This document shows, piece after piece, positions 37,311 through 46,717 of a stretch of 64,000 bases of DNA (its first letter is position 1; each line of letters starts with the position of its first letter). A program made the translations under genes and the position numbers. Origin of the DNA: Candidatus Gastranaerophilales bacterium (GTDB lineage Bacteria > Cyanobacteriota > Vampirovibrionia > Gastranaerophilales > Gastranaerophilaceae); the NCBI GenBank assembly GCA_905234865.1, contig CAJOJE010000003.1:95294-159293 (forward strand), given 5' to 3'. A model generated the notes under the pieces. It saw only the letters and a program-made list of their open reading frames with translations, did no database searches and was not told the DNA's origin.

Positions 37311-39185
37311 TTAGTTGTTTTCCGGTTTTTTATCAGCATCAAATACAACCTGATTTCTGCCGTTTTCTTTTGCAATATACAGACATTTATCCGCATATTC
37401 AATCAATTGTTGAACATCAGAGCCGTTCTCGGGCATTGTAGCAACCCCTAAACTGATTGTAACATGGGTCCACGAGCCGTTTGCAAGTTCAAACTCTTTA
37501 TGTCTTACCGCTTCACAAATTTTTTGAGCAACAAGAGCCGCTTCCTCTTTTTTTGTGTTGGTAAGTATAACGCTCATCTCTTCGCCGCCGTACCTGCAAG
37601 GAACATCCGTTGTTCTTATATTTTTCTTTATTGTTTTTGCAACCTGCCTTAAAACGGCATCTCCCGATTGGTGACCGAACGTATCGTTAAATTTTTTGAA
37701 AAAGTCTATATCAATCATAATAAGAGAAAACGGCGCACTATACCTTTTTGAATTTTCGATATTTATTTTCATTTGCTCTTGGAAATATCTATGGTTGAAT
37801 AAATCCGTCAAGCCGTCCGTTACTGCGAGTTTATAGGTATGCTCATAATCTCTTGAAGTTATAATGTATTTTAAAACATAAGTTATCGTAAGAGTTGCAA
37901 TTGAAGCTGCAACGGGTAAAACAAGGCTTGCCCAAATGTTGTATCTTAACATTAAAAATAACGTTAAAATCGAATAAAAAGTAACGAGCAAAAACACCCC
38001 AAACATCGCAAGATGAACTCTTTTGCATTTAAACAAGATAATTCCCGTTATCAAAACAAGAATTGTTGTTACTGCAATATCAAAAATAGCGCCCGTTTTT
38101 TTCACAAAATTATTATCGAGAATGTTATTTATAAATGTAGCATGCGTTAAAACGCCGGGGTATTGGTATCTGATAGGAACTGTTTTAATATCGTTCAAAC
38201 TCGTTGCGGTAGCACCAACAAGGACAATTTTGTTTTCAAATTCGTTTTTCAAAAATTCAAGATTATTTTCCTTTATGGCTTTATCTGTTTCCCAAACCGA
38301 AGCCCAATCCCACGCTTCGAATTCTTCGTCTTTTTCATTGGTTTTATACCAATTTAAGTAGCATTGTCCTTCATCCGTCATCGGAATTTTTATATCATTA
38401 TTTAAAATTATATTTTTTCCTTCGGCTCTTACTCTTGAAGATTTTAGCCCCAAAAGTTCCATTCCCACAAGAAGATCTAAATGTTTATAAAAATCCCCGA
38501 CAAAAGAGCCGTCTTTATACGAACTTTCACCGCCTGCGTATGTAAAAATAGGGTAAAGCCCCCTTGCGACGCCGTCTTTATCTCTTGTCATATTAATAAA
38601 GCCGATTTTATCCGTTCCGTATAAAATTTCAGGAACAATTCCTCTTACGTTTGTATATTTTTTTGCAACATCTTCTATAAAGCGCCTATCTCCCGTTATT
38701 TCCGTCTTTAGAGCGGGAGGAAGCTGAATGGGCTCTCTTACTTCGGGGGTTTGATTGTCAAAATTCATTGCAACATAAATATTATCGTTAGATTTTATAA
38801 CGTCGGCAAGCATTTTATCGGTATTTCCGAACGCTTTAAAATTTTGAACAAATAATAAATCAAAAACAATCGCTTTAGGATGAACTTGTTCAATACCTTG
38901 TGCAATATTTGCCCAAAAATCTCTCGGAGCAGGCCATGCACCGTATCTTGAAATTACATATTCGTAACTCGCATCGTCTATTGATAAAATAACGATATCA
39001 CTGCTCGGTTTTCTGTATTTTGAAACAACAAGCTGTCTTAAATCGTAAGTTTTATTTTCAACCTGAACTACAAAATCCTTTACATCGACAACTTTAAAAA
39101 ATAATACAAGCACAACAAATACAAAAGCTGCGCAAAATGCGTAAGCTATGTAATTTTTAACCCTTTTTAATACTTTTTCGTTCAT
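37311..39185 (-). CDS. CHASE2-GGDEF diguanylate cyclase
   Basis: 624 aa. One N-terminal helix (about 13-32), an extracytoplasmic CHASE2 sensor (about 40-360), three more helices (about 365-440) and a GGDEF domain (about 455-620). The active-site motif is GGEEM (533-537), with Met in place of the usual Phe. The inhibitory site R-T-T-D (524-527) is at the correct 5-residue spacing, so product-inhibited cyclic-di-GMP synthesis is likely. The ATG is 3 bases after the stop of a 59-aa ORF and has no Shine-Dalgarno, suggesting coupling. Confidence 0.92.
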   Translation of the reverse strand: MNEKVLKRVKNYIAYAFCAAFVFVVLVLFFKVVDVKDFVVQVENKTYDLRQLVVSKYRKPSSDIVILSIDDASYEYVISRYGAWPAPRDFWANIAQGIEQVHPKAIVFDLLFVQNFKAFGNTDKMLADVIKSNDNIYVAMNFDNQTPEVREPIQLPPALKTEITGDRRFIEDVAKKYTNVRGIVPEILYGTDKIGFINMTRDKDGVARGLYPIFTYAGGESSYKDGSFVGDFYKHLDLLVGMELLGLKSSRVRAEGKNIILNNDIKIPMTDEGQCYLNWYKTNEKDEEFEAWDWASVWETDKAIKENNLEFLKNEFENKIVLVGATATSLNDIKTVPIRYQYPGVLTHATFINNILDNNFVKKTGAIFDIAVTTILVLITGIILFKCKRVHLAMFGVFLLVTFYSILTLFLMLRYNIWASLVLPVAASIATLTITYVLKYIITSRDYEHTYKLAVTDGLTDLFNHRYFQEQMKINIENSKRYSAPFSLIMIDIDFFKKFNDTFGHQSGDAVLRQVAKTIKKNIRTTDVPCRYGGEEMSVILTNTKKEEAALVAQKICEAVRHKEFELANGSWTHVTISLGVATMPENGSDVQQLIEYADKCLYIAKENGRNQVVFDADKKPENN

Positions 39186-39188
39186 AAA

Positions 39189-39368
39189 CTAATTATCGAT
39201 AAAATTTTCGTAAAAGTCAATTTCATCTATAATGTTACAAACGGGATTTAAGTCGTTAAACGTAAAATTAACGTTATGACTTAACAGAAATTCTATTAAA
39301 CGTATTGTGGAATTTCCCTTATCGGACGAGGAGAGAAATTTAATGAGGCATTTTTCGTTCGTGTTCAT
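39189..39368 (-). CDS. Small protein upstream of the diguanylate cyclase (59 aa)
   Basis: ATG at 39368 and TAG at 39189-39191, 3 bases before the cyclase ATG. The peptide begins MNTNEKCLIKFLSSSDKGN and is Asn/Ile/Phe-rich with an acidic end; no domain is recognised. Codon use resembles local genes. No Shine-Dalgarno; the 13 bases around its start (TTAGTTTATGAAC) are repeated exactly at the start of the cyclase gene. Its position suggests a coupled regulator of, or translational lead-in to, the cyclase. Confidence 0.6.
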   Translation of the reverse strand: MNTNEKCLIKFLSSSDKGNSTIRLIEFLLSHNVNFTFNDLNPVCNIIDEIDFYENFIDN

Positions 39369-39453
39369 AAACTAACTATATTGTATGGAGCAAAAATATA
39401 AATCGCCCGTATAGTTTGTTTTTATCCCCGTTTTTAATATATTTAGAGGTTTT

Positions 39454-39972
39454 TTATTCAATATATCCTATATAAGGAATATTTCTGTAAAATTCTTGAT
39501 TATCAAGCCCAAAACCCACAATAAATTTATTGTCGACGTCAAATGCGCAATAATCGGGATGTACATTATATTTTCTTGCACATTTTTTATCAAATAAAGT
39601 TACGAGTTTAACTTCTTTGGCTTGTCCTTTTTCTTTAATATAATTCAATAAAAAGTTCAGCGTTAATCCCGTATCTACAATATCTTCCACAACCAAAACT
39701 TTTTGATTTTCTAAAGGCGGAAGAGAAATATTTAAAGCGGAAACCTTGCCTGATGAGGTTTTTGAATTACCGTAACTTGAAAGACGTACAAACTCCATTT
39801 TTACGGGCATTTTAAGATGTTTCATAAGCTCTGCATAAAACATAACCGCCCCTTTTAAAATACAAATTGCTATTACCGGTTCATCGCATGTAAAATCGTT
39901 ATTTATTTCATCCGCCAATTCTTTTATTCTTTGATTTAATTTATTTTCGTCAATTAATGTTTTTAATTCCAT
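39454..39972 (-). CDS. hpt: Hypoxanthine-guanine phosphoribosyltransferase
   Basis: 172 aa purine salvage enzyme. PRPP loop VVEDIVDTGLTL; ICILKGAVMFYAEL and RLSSYGNS flexible loop. The ATG at 39972 has AAGGAAG 8 bases upstream; a TTG at 39978 is less likely. It overlaps the tilS 3' end by 23 bases. The tilS-hpt order is widespread in bacteria. Confidence 0.95.
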   Translation of the reverse strand: MELKTLIDENKLNQRIKELADEINNDFTCDEPVIAICILKGAVMFYAELMKHLKMPVKMEFVRLSSYGNSKTSSGKVSALNISLPPLENQKVLVVEDIVDTGLTLNFLLNYIKEKGQAKEVKLVTLFDKKCARKYNVHPDYCAFDVDNKFIVGFGLDNQEFYRNIPYIGYIE

Positions 39973-41260
39973 TTTCAAAACTTCCTTTTATTAAAATTTT
40001 ATAACATTTTTCATCTTTTATATCCACCCTTGTTTTTTCGCTTTGTGCCGTATTTGAAATATAGTAAATCTCATTATTGAGCGCAATCAAAGGTAAAATT
40101 TCTCTTAATTCGGATTTTACTTTCTTTTTTATAAAAAATTCCTTTAATTTTTGAGTCGATAAACTCCCGAAAGGCTGAATTATATCGCCCTTTTGCCTTG
40201 TTCTTATAACAAAATTTTGGGTTAAATCAAGTTTTAAGTATTTATTTTGTTCATTCATAAAAGAAGGAATATCGACTTTTTCAAGGCTTATTATATATTC
40301 GCCGAATTTATTTAACCCTTCTTTTAATTTAACACTTTCTTTGTTTTGATTTTTACGGTTTGAAACAAGATAAATTTTATTATCATAAACCTTTAAAAAC
40401 AAATTGTCCGACAAAGAAATTTTTGAAGATTTATTCTCGTTAATAAATTTCACTATTTTTTCAACGGTTTTATAATCTCTGTTTTTGACTTTATTTTCAA
40501 TCAAACGATTGACAAGTTCAAACTGAATTTCTTTTTCGTAAGACAAAAAAACTTCCCTGTTTTCAATTGAACAATTTTTAATAACATTATCCAAAATATT
40601 TTGATTCATCCGGTTAACGAGAATAAAATTAGAAATTGAGTTTATAACATTCGGGTTAATTTCTTTCATATAAGGAAGAATTTTTTCCCTGATTAAATTT
40701 CTTTTATATTTTGTATTTTTATTCGACGAGTCAAAAACAAAAGAAATTTTATTTTCTTCAACGTATTTCTCAATCTCGCACCTTTCAACATCTATTAAAG
40801 GACGGTAATAAAAACTTCTTATTTTTGGAATTGACAAAAGCCCCCTTGGGCCTGTTCCTTTAATCAGTCTGTATATAAACGTTTCTATGTTATCGTTTTT
40901 GTTATGAGCAAGAAAAACTGCGTCCGCTTTGAATTTTTCCTTGCATTCTTCAAAAAATTCATACCTTTTTTCTCTTGCCGTTGTTTCATTTTTTTTAATT
41001 TCATCAGGCAGAGTTTTTGAAAAAAAGGTTAAATTTCTCTCATTTGCAAATTTTTTTGAAAATTCTTCGTCTGATTTAGACTCGTCTTTTCTCCAATTGT
41101 GATTAAGGTGAATTACAATGAGTTCAAAATTTAATTTATCTTTTAATTTTGATAAAATATCACACAAACAAACACTGTCTATTCCGCCTGAAAGCCCCAT
41201 CAAAATTCTTTTTCCGGATAAATTTTGTTCTTTTATGAATTTTTCGACAGTATTAATCAT
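39950..41260 (-). CDS. tilS: tRNA(Ile)-lysidine synthase
   Basis: 436 aa. Converts C34 of tRNA-Ile(CAU) to lysidine. PP-loop GLSGGIDSVCL, HLNHNWR, and the GTGPRGLLSIP segment; C-terminal substrate-binding domains are present. Starts within the 3' end of the LdpA-like gene (8-base overlap). Confidence 0.95.
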   Translation of the reverse strand: MINTVEKFIKEQNLSGKRILMGLSGGIDSVCLCDILSKLKDKLNFELIVIHLNHNWRKDESKSDEEFSKKFANERNLTFFSKTLPDEIKKNETTAREKRYEFFEECKEKFKADAVFLAHNKNDNIETFIYRLIKGTGPRGLLSIPKIRSFYYRPLIDVERCEIEKYVEENKISFVFDSSNKNTKYKRNLIREKILPYMKEINPNVINSISNFILVNRMNQNILDNVIKNCSIENREVFLSYEKEIQFELVNRLIENKVKNRDYKTVEKIVKFINENKSSKISLSDNLFLKVYDNKIYLVSNRKNQNKESVKLKEGLNKFGEYIISLEKVDIPSFMNEQNKYLKLDLTQNFVIRTRQKGDIIQPFGSLSTQKLKEFFIKKKVKSELREILPLIALNNEIYYISNTAQSEKTRVDIKDEKCYKILIKGSFENGIKNIN

Positions 41261-42158
41261 TCAAAAACTCTTTTGATTTTGAAGCAAAAAATTCTGCCAT
41301 TCTTAAAGCTTCATCATATTCAAGACCGTCTATTAAATTTCTTGCATAACTTCCGTACGCAACGGAACAATTCAAATTTGCGGACTTAACAAGTTTTGCG
41401 CTGTGTTCGTTGCACCCGCCCGAAATCGTAATTTCGTCAAAGCCTGATTTTTTGATTAATAAAGCACAAGCAACGGCTTCGATTGCACCCGATATGCCTT
41501 CATTTTTATCGACCAAACTGTTTCCGTCCGCTTGAACAACTAATTGAAAACCTTTTTTTGATGTTATTTCTTTTAATTTAATTAAAATTTCTTCAATATC
41601 TTTGTTTGAAAAATATTTTCTGCTTAATGCCACTTGGATTTTAGGCTTCTTATTCGTAATTTTATCGAGAATTTCCGAAAATTCGGGAACTATTTTTGTT
41701 TTATCCTCAATTGATATATAAATTGTAACAATATCAAGCTTAACGTCCGTTTTTAGTAAATCAAAAAAATCCTCGGTTGTATCATTATAAAAATCAATTG
41801 CCGAAAACTTACATGCTTCTAAACACTCATAACACCCGATACATCTTAATTCATCTATATATGGGGTTTTTATTGCATGTTCGGTACATTTTTTTTCGCA
41901 TTCCCTGCAAAAATTACATTTATCCAAAAGTATTTTTGCCTTTTTGCCATGGATATCCCCCTTCAAAAAAATTGACGTTGAAAATTCATAATCATCAAGG
42001 CGGTACCCGTTATTTTTTATTGCGGTTTGAACAAATTGAAGAGAAGAAGCGGAAATATCGAACCCTTCCGCCCCTGCTTTCAACCATAACAAAACAAGGT
42101 CTTTGACCCTGTTTTTGTCTTTATTTCCTAAACCTGCAATAAGTTTAAACTTGCCCAT
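41253..42158 (-). CDS. LdpA-like iron-sulfur protein
   Basis: 301 aa. N-terminal stretch with KLIAGLGNKD and LKAGAEGFDISA, then two [4Fe-4S] ferredoxin motifs, CNFCRECEKKC and CIGCYECLEAC (about 85-125), then a large C-terminal domain with GGCNEHSAKLVKSA and VAYGSYARNL. Order and motifs recall cyanobacterial LdpA, a redox protein that modulates the circadian clock input. No photosystem or kai genes are here, so the role must differ. The ATG at 42158 (AGG upstream) is preferred to a GTG at 42170. Assigned from memory of the family. Confidence 0.65.
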   Translation of the reverse strand: MGKFKLIAGLGNKDKNRVKDLVLLWLKAGAEGFDISASSLQFVQTAIKNNGYRLDDYEFSTSIFLKGDIHGKKAKILLDKCNFCRECEKKCTEHAIKTPYIDELRCIGCYECLEACKFSAIDFYNDTTEDFFDLLKTDVKLDIVTIYISIEDKTKIVPEFSEILDKITNKKPKIQVALSRKYFSNKDIEEILIKLKEITSKKGFQLVVQADGNSLVDKNEGISGAIEAVACALLIKKSGFDEITISGGCNEHSAKLVKSANLNCSVAYGSYARNLIDGLEYDEALRMAEFFASKSKEFLND

Positions 42159-42169
42159 TTGAACCTGCA

Positions 42170-43429
42170 CTAATCGGGTAACGTACCATGTACCAATGCA
42201 ACTTCTTTTCCTTCAAGTTCAAAAGATTTGCATAACGCTTCAGTTGCTTGTTTAGCATGCATTTTTTCAACCAAGCAGCTGATTTTGATTTCCGAAGTCG
42301 AAATCATTTTAATATTAACGCCTTCTTTTGCAAGGGTTTCAAACATTTGCGCCGCAATTCCGGGACGGTCAATCATGCCTGCCCCCACAATAGAGATTTT
42401 TGCAATATCTTCGTCAATATGAATGTTTGAAGGGTTTAAAATCGAAGTGATTTCATCTTTCATACCGACAAACTTGTTCAAATCGTCTTTATCAATCGTA
42501 AAAGCAATATCGTTTGTGTTGTTTGTCGTTCTTGCAAAAGACTGAATAATCATATCAACGGAAAGCTCATGTTTTGCAAGAAGCGTAAACAATTTGCTTG
42601 CATTTCCGGGTTTATCGGGCACGTCACAAATTACGACTCTCACCTGTGATTTATCACAAGCAAGTCCCGTAACGGGTTTATAAATTTCCATTTTTTCAAC
42701 TCCTATTATTAAAGTTCCTAAATCATCAAGTTTAAACGAGCTTCTTAACCTCATCGGCACTTGGAACTGCTTTGCCGTTTCGACGGATCTCGGGTGCAAA
42801 ACGTTTGCGCCGACTCTTGCAAGTTCAAGCATTTCTTCATAAGAAATTTCTTTTAATTTATTGGCTGTCGGAACAATTCTCGGATCTGTCGTATAAATTC
42901 CTTCAACGTCTGAATATATATCGCATCTTTCAACCCGTAATTTTGCGGCAATTGCAACGGCGGACGTGTCGGAGCCGCCTCTGCCCAAGGTTGTTATTTC
43001 ACCCGTTTTTGTTATACCTTGAAAACCTGCAACTATAACAATTTCGCCATTTTGTACATGTTCTAAAAGTTTGTCTTTTTTAATGTCTAAAATTCTTGCT
43101 TTAGAATGAGTATCTTCGGTGATAATTCCAACCTGCGCACCTGTCATGGAAACGGCTTTATACCCTAACTCCTGAATTGCCATTGTTAAAAGAGAAATCG
43201 AAACCTGTTCTCCCGTTGACATAAGCATATCCATTTCACGCTCTGACGGGTTTTTGGAAATTTCATGCGCCAATTTTATTAAATTATCCGTCGTATGTCC
43301 CATTGCAGAAACTATAACTATTACGTCATTTCCGAGTTCTTTTTCTCTGACGACGGCTTTTGCAACGTTTTTGATTTTGTCTGTGTCGGCAAGCGATGTG
43401 CCGCCGAATTTCTGAACTATAATAGCCAT
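42170..43429 (-). CDS. lysC: Aspartate kinase
   Basis: 419 aa. First step of Lys/Thr/Met synthesis and of diaminopimelate. VQKFGGTSLAD, TLGRGGSDTSAVA, YTTDPRIVPTA, and two C-terminal ACT domains (about 265-405) for feedback control. Five bases after the TPR gene; the TAG overlaps the alternative GTG of the next gene. Confidence 0.96.
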   Translation of the reverse strand: MAIIVQKFGGTSLADTDKIKNVAKAVVREKELGNDVIVIVSAMGHTTDNLIKLAHEISKNPSEREMDMLMSTGEQVSISLLTMAIQELGYKAVSMTGAQVGIITEDTHSKARILDIKKDKLLEHVQNGEIVIVAGFQGITKTGEITTLGRGGSDTSAVAIAAKLRVERCDIYSDVEGIYTTDPRIVPTANKLKEISYEEMLELARVGANVLHPRSVETAKQFQVPMRLRSSFKLDDLGTLIIGVEKMEIYKPVTGLACDKSQVRVVICDVPDKPGNASKLFTLLAKHELSVDMIIQSFARTTNNTNDIAFTIDKDDLNKFVGMKDEITSILNPSNIHIDEDIAKISIVGAGMIDRPGIAAQMFETLAKEGVNIKMISTSEIKISCLVEKMHAKQATEALCKSFELEGKEVALVHGTLPD

Positions 43430-43434
43430 TTTTT

Positions 43435-45147
43435 CTAGTTTTCCCTTATTTTTACGAGTTCTTCCCTTATTATTCGGATTTTATCCTTATCAAAAGGAAC
43501 TTCTTCTTCCGTTGAAATTATTTTATCACAAATATCTATTGATGAAGAAATTAATTCATCGTTGCCGTTCTCCGTTATTAATTCTCTGTTATAAATCAGC
43601 CTTAAATAATAAATATCGGGTTCAACTGGTTCTTTTTCTTCATATTCCTTTAATATTTTATCCGCTTCTTCGTATTTTTTCAATTTTACAAGACATTCGA
43701 TTTTGGAAAATTTCGCCTGCTTATTATCTTTGTTTAATTCAATCGCCTTGTTGAATTTTTCTTCCGCTTCATGATAATTCTTTGTTTCAACAAGCAAAAT
43801 CCCGTACATAACAAGAATTTTATCATCCTCTTTATGGTCTTTGTAAAGAGAGCGCATAATTCTTAAAGCGCTTTTGTAATCTTCGTTTTTAGCATAAGCG
43901 CCGGCGAGCATTATCCTTGATTCGACGGTTTTTCTATCGTCATATTCCGCAAATTTTTTGCAATACTCGAGAGATGTTTTCATATCCCCCGATTTTTCGT
44001 AACATTGAGCTAATTTTGCATAAAGCGTAATAATTGAGGCATTGGTTGAAAGTGCTTTTTTAAAATATTCGATACTTTTTTGAATATCGTTTTTATCAAA
44101 ATAATATTGTCCCATTGTATTTAGAGCAACGGAATGATTAGGATTGATTGAAAGAGTTTTTTCGACATACTCGATTGCCTTTTCGCCGTCTTTCAGTTTC
44201 AGATGGCATAAAGCAAGTCCGTACAGAGCAATTGTATCGTTTTTATCAAATTCAAGCATTTTTAACAATTGTTCTTTTGATTCTTCCCATTTATTAAAAT
44301 ATTGAAGGCTTAATGCCCAAGAATAATAGAATTTACTTTTTTTGGGGCAATTTTCGCCGATATTTTTATATGTTTCCAAACACTCTTTTTCCATGCCCGT
44401 TTTTTTATAACATTCGGCAAGAGTTAAATAAAAATCCGTTTTATCCGGTTCAATGGTAATTGCTTTTTTAGAAAGTTTAATACCGTCTTTGGGATTATTT
44501 TTCAACAATAAGATATTTGCAAGCTGATGAAGAGCATCCGCATGATAAGGGTTAAGCGCAATTGCCCTTTTAATTTTATCTTCCGCCATATCCGGACGCC
44601 CCGTCTGCATATACAATGTGCCCAACAAAAACCATGGATTGGGGTTTGTGGGACTTAATCTGCATGCGGTTAAAAAATCTGTCGCAGCATGGTCGATATC
44701 TTTGTATTTGGCGTAAAAAATCCCCCTGTTTATATATATTTGCGGATTTCTCGGATAAATTTTAACGGAAATTTCAAATGCTTTTTTTGCTTTTTCCTTG
44801 TTATCAATCTCGCAAAAACAAGAACCCAGCATCATGTAGGCTTTATAATTTTCCCTGTCCAGTTTAATCGCTTTTTTAAAATATTCTATCGCTTTTTCAA
44901 AATTATTATCTTGTGCAAGCGCTATTCCCAAATTCACATAAGTTTCAGAATTGACAAAAGCCATGGAGCTGCTTTTTTCAAGAAGTTTAAGAGCTGCTTC
45001 TCTATCGCCTTTTTCCAAAAGCTTAACTCCGTAATTCATATAAGCGAAAGAAGGCATGGAAACTTCGCCTGCTCCTTCTTTGTATTTGTTTATATAATTA
45101 TCAAGTTTATTCAGCTTTGAAAGGATATTCTTAATGTTTTCATACAT
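43435..45147 (-). CDS. Large TPR-repeat protein (570 aa)
   Basis: At least twelve tetratricopeptide repeats run from about residue 30 to 530 (for example NNFEKAIEYFKKAIKLDREN), with a short acidic tail. No signal peptide, so a cytosolic scaffold is likely. The ATG at 45147 is chosen: an in-frame ATG at 45153 would lie directly after the -10, and 45147 is 6 bases after it. First gene of the lysC-ldpA-tilS-hpt operon. Partner unknown. Confidence 0.85.
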   Translation of the reverse strand: MYENIKNILSKLNKLDNYINKYKEGAGEVSMPSFAYMNYGVKLLEKGDREAALKLLEKSSSMAFVNSETYVNLGIALAQDNNFEKAIEYFKKAIKLDRENYKAYMMLGSCFCEIDNKEKAKKAFEISVKIYPRNPQIYINRGIFYAKYKDIDHAATDFLTACRLSPTNPNPWFLLGTLYMQTGRPDMAEDKIKRAIALNPYHADALHQLANILLLKNNPKDGIKLSKKAITIEPDKTDFYLTLAECYKKTGMEKECLETYKNIGENCPKKSKFYYSWALSLQYFNKWEESKEQLLKMLEFDKNDTIALYGLALCHLKLKDGEKAIEYVEKTLSINPNHSVALNTMGQYYFDKNDIQKSIEYFKKALSTNASIITLYAKLAQCYEKSGDMKTSLEYCKKFAEYDDRKTVESRIMLAGAYAKNEDYKSALRIMRSLYKDHKEDDKILVMYGILLVETKNYHEAEEKFNKAIELNKDNKQAKFSKIECLVKLKKYEEADKILKEYEEKEPVEPDIYYLRLIYNRELITENGNDELISSSIDICDKIISTEEEVPFDKDKIRIIREELVKIREN

Positions 45148-45153
45148 AAACAT

Positions 45154-45182
45154 ATAATACTATTGTTTAAGTAATCTATCAA
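45154..45182 (-). promoter_or_regulatory. Promoter of the TPR-lysC operon (leaderless type)
   Basis: On the minus strand TTGATA (45182-45177), 17-base spacer, TATTAT (45159-45154). Start of transcription is expected at about the ATG at 45147. The -35 lies within the stop region of the next gene upstream. Confidence 0.7.
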
Positions 45183-45592
45183 CCGTATATTTTTTTTGAT
45201 ACATCGGTAATATAAGGAACATAGGGGAGCTTTCCGATTAACGAAATTAAACTTAAATAAATAAGAAATACGACAAGTATAAAATGGATTAAGCTCATTG
45301 TATGGTATACGGGCGTTTGAAAAATAAAAACATGGAGAGCGGTAAAAAGCTTTCCGATAAAAGGGATGCTTGCCAACAATCCGATAAATGTATTGTAAAT
45401 AAGAGTTACAATTGCATAGATAATTGATAAAACAAAAGATTGAACCAAATTAGTCGTTAAATACTTAGACATCGGCGCTTTTACGACAAGTGCATTAACA
45501 ATAAACCAAATCATGCCTATTGTTCCTAAAGTTAAATACGACCCTGCCGCAACAAATCTTTCAAACAAAGTACCTTCGTTTTTATTACGCAT
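45179..45592 (-). CDS. Small four-helix membrane protein
   Basis: 137 aa. Four hydrophobic segments (about 15-38, 48-70, 75-92, 98-120) and an end (LPYVPYITDVSKKIYG) reminiscent of DUF4870/Tic20-type small membrane proteins; the similarity is weak. It overlaps the upstream TPR gene by 8 bases, so the two may work together. Confidence 0.6.
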   Translation of the reverse strand: MRNKNEGTLFERFVAAGSYLTLGTIGMIWFIVNALVVKAPMSKYLTTNLVQSFVLSIIYAIVTLIYNTFIGLLASIPFIGKLFTALHVFIFQTPVYHTMSLIHFILVVFLIYLSLISLIGKLPYVPYITDVSKKIYG

Positions 45593-46622
45593 TATATTTA
45601 TCCTCGATAAATTCGCTTAAAATATCTATATAAATAAGCATAATTTCTTGATTATCGGGGCTTTGTTTTATTGCCAATCTGTAATATTTTATTGCCTCTT
45701 TGGGGTTTGAATTTAACATATAAGCATTTGCAATAAATACATAAGCCATGGTTTTATTGTCGGTAAAATCAAGAGTTCTTTTATAAATATCAATTGCTTC
45801 ATCATACCTTTTTTCGTTGGACAAAAGGTGAGCTAAAAGCGTATATGCGTTAGGAGTTTTAGGCTCTAATTCTATCGCATTTTTATAATACATAATGGCA
45901 GAATCAAAATCTTTTTCATCCGTTAAAAATAAAGCCCTGCAAACATAAGCCGCATAATAATCGGGGCGAATTTCAAGAGTTTTATCAAAATATTCTTCCG
46001 CTAATTCTTTTTTACCCGTTTCGGCATATAGATTTGCAAGAGAAAGAGCAACCTGAGCCGATTTTGAAATTTCAAACGACTTTTTGAAATAATTTTCAGC
46101 CTCATCGTAATTTCTCATTCTTTGGCACAAAATACCGTAATTTGAAAGATAATCAGGGTCGTACGGTTCAAGTTTTATTGCCTTCAAATACGCTTCTTTT
46201 GCACTCGGATAATTTTCATTGTCGGAACACAAAAGCCCGATTGCGTTATACACTTGAGCATTGTCCATTCCGAGAGAAATTGCCTTTTTATATTCGGCAA
46301 GAGCATTATCATAGTCGTTAATCTCAGCGTAAACGTTACCCAAATTATAATGTAAAAGCCCGTTTTCGGGTTCGACTTCTATTCCTTTTAAATAATGTTT
46401 TATTGACTGTTTATAATTTTTTTCATAAAACATTATACTGCCGGAATTTAAAAGGCTGTGAATATCAAGCTCGTCCATTTCCAATATTTTTTGGTAAGCC
46501 TTATAAGCTTCGTCGAATTGTTTATTTTGAATGTAAACATCCGCAAGCGCTCTGTAATTATCTAAATTTTCGGGATTTCTCTCAATATCCTCTTTTATAG
46601 CAGCAATTTTTTCAGAATTCAT
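45585..46622 (-). CDS. TPR-repeat protein (345 aa)
   Basis: About nine tetratricopeptide repeats fill the protein (for example NYKQSIKHYLKGIEVEPENG and DYDNALAEYKKAISLG). No signal peptide. Paralogous in style to the 43435-45147 protein but translated with the small membrane protein downstream. Role unknown. The promoter is in the 95-base divergent gap with gshB. Confidence 0.85.
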   Translation of the reverse strand: MNSEKIAAIKEDIERNPENLDNYRALADVYIQNKQFDEAYKAYQKILEMDELDIHSLLNSGSIMFYEKNYKQSIKHYLKGIEVEPENGLLHYNLGNVYAEINDYDNALAEYKKAISLGMDNAQVYNAIGLLCSDNENYPSAKEAYLKAIKLEPYDPDYLSNYGILCQRMRNYDEAENYFKKSFEISKSAQVALSLANLYAETGKKELAEEYFDKTLEIRPDYYAAYVCRALFLTDEKDFDSAIMYYKNAIELEPKTPNAYTLLAHLLSNEKRYDEAIDIYKRTLDFTDNKTMAYVFIANAYMLNSNPKEAIKYYRLAIKQSPDNQEIMLIYIDILSEFIEDKYNA

Positions 46623-46705
46623 TTTTTTCTCTATTTTTTGAACATTTTTTATATTACCAAAAAAATAAATAATGGTATATATTAATTAATAAATATTTTT
46701 TGTAA

Positions 46706-46711
46706 TATAAT
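46706..46711 (+). promoter_or_regulatory. -10 element of gshB (leaderless type)
   Basis: TATAAT ends 6 bases before the gshB ATG with no Shine-Dalgarno between. The -35 region is not consensus. The bases from the -10 to the ATG (ATATTTATATG) match those before pheA. Confidence 0.5.
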
Positions 46712-46717
46712 ATTTAT

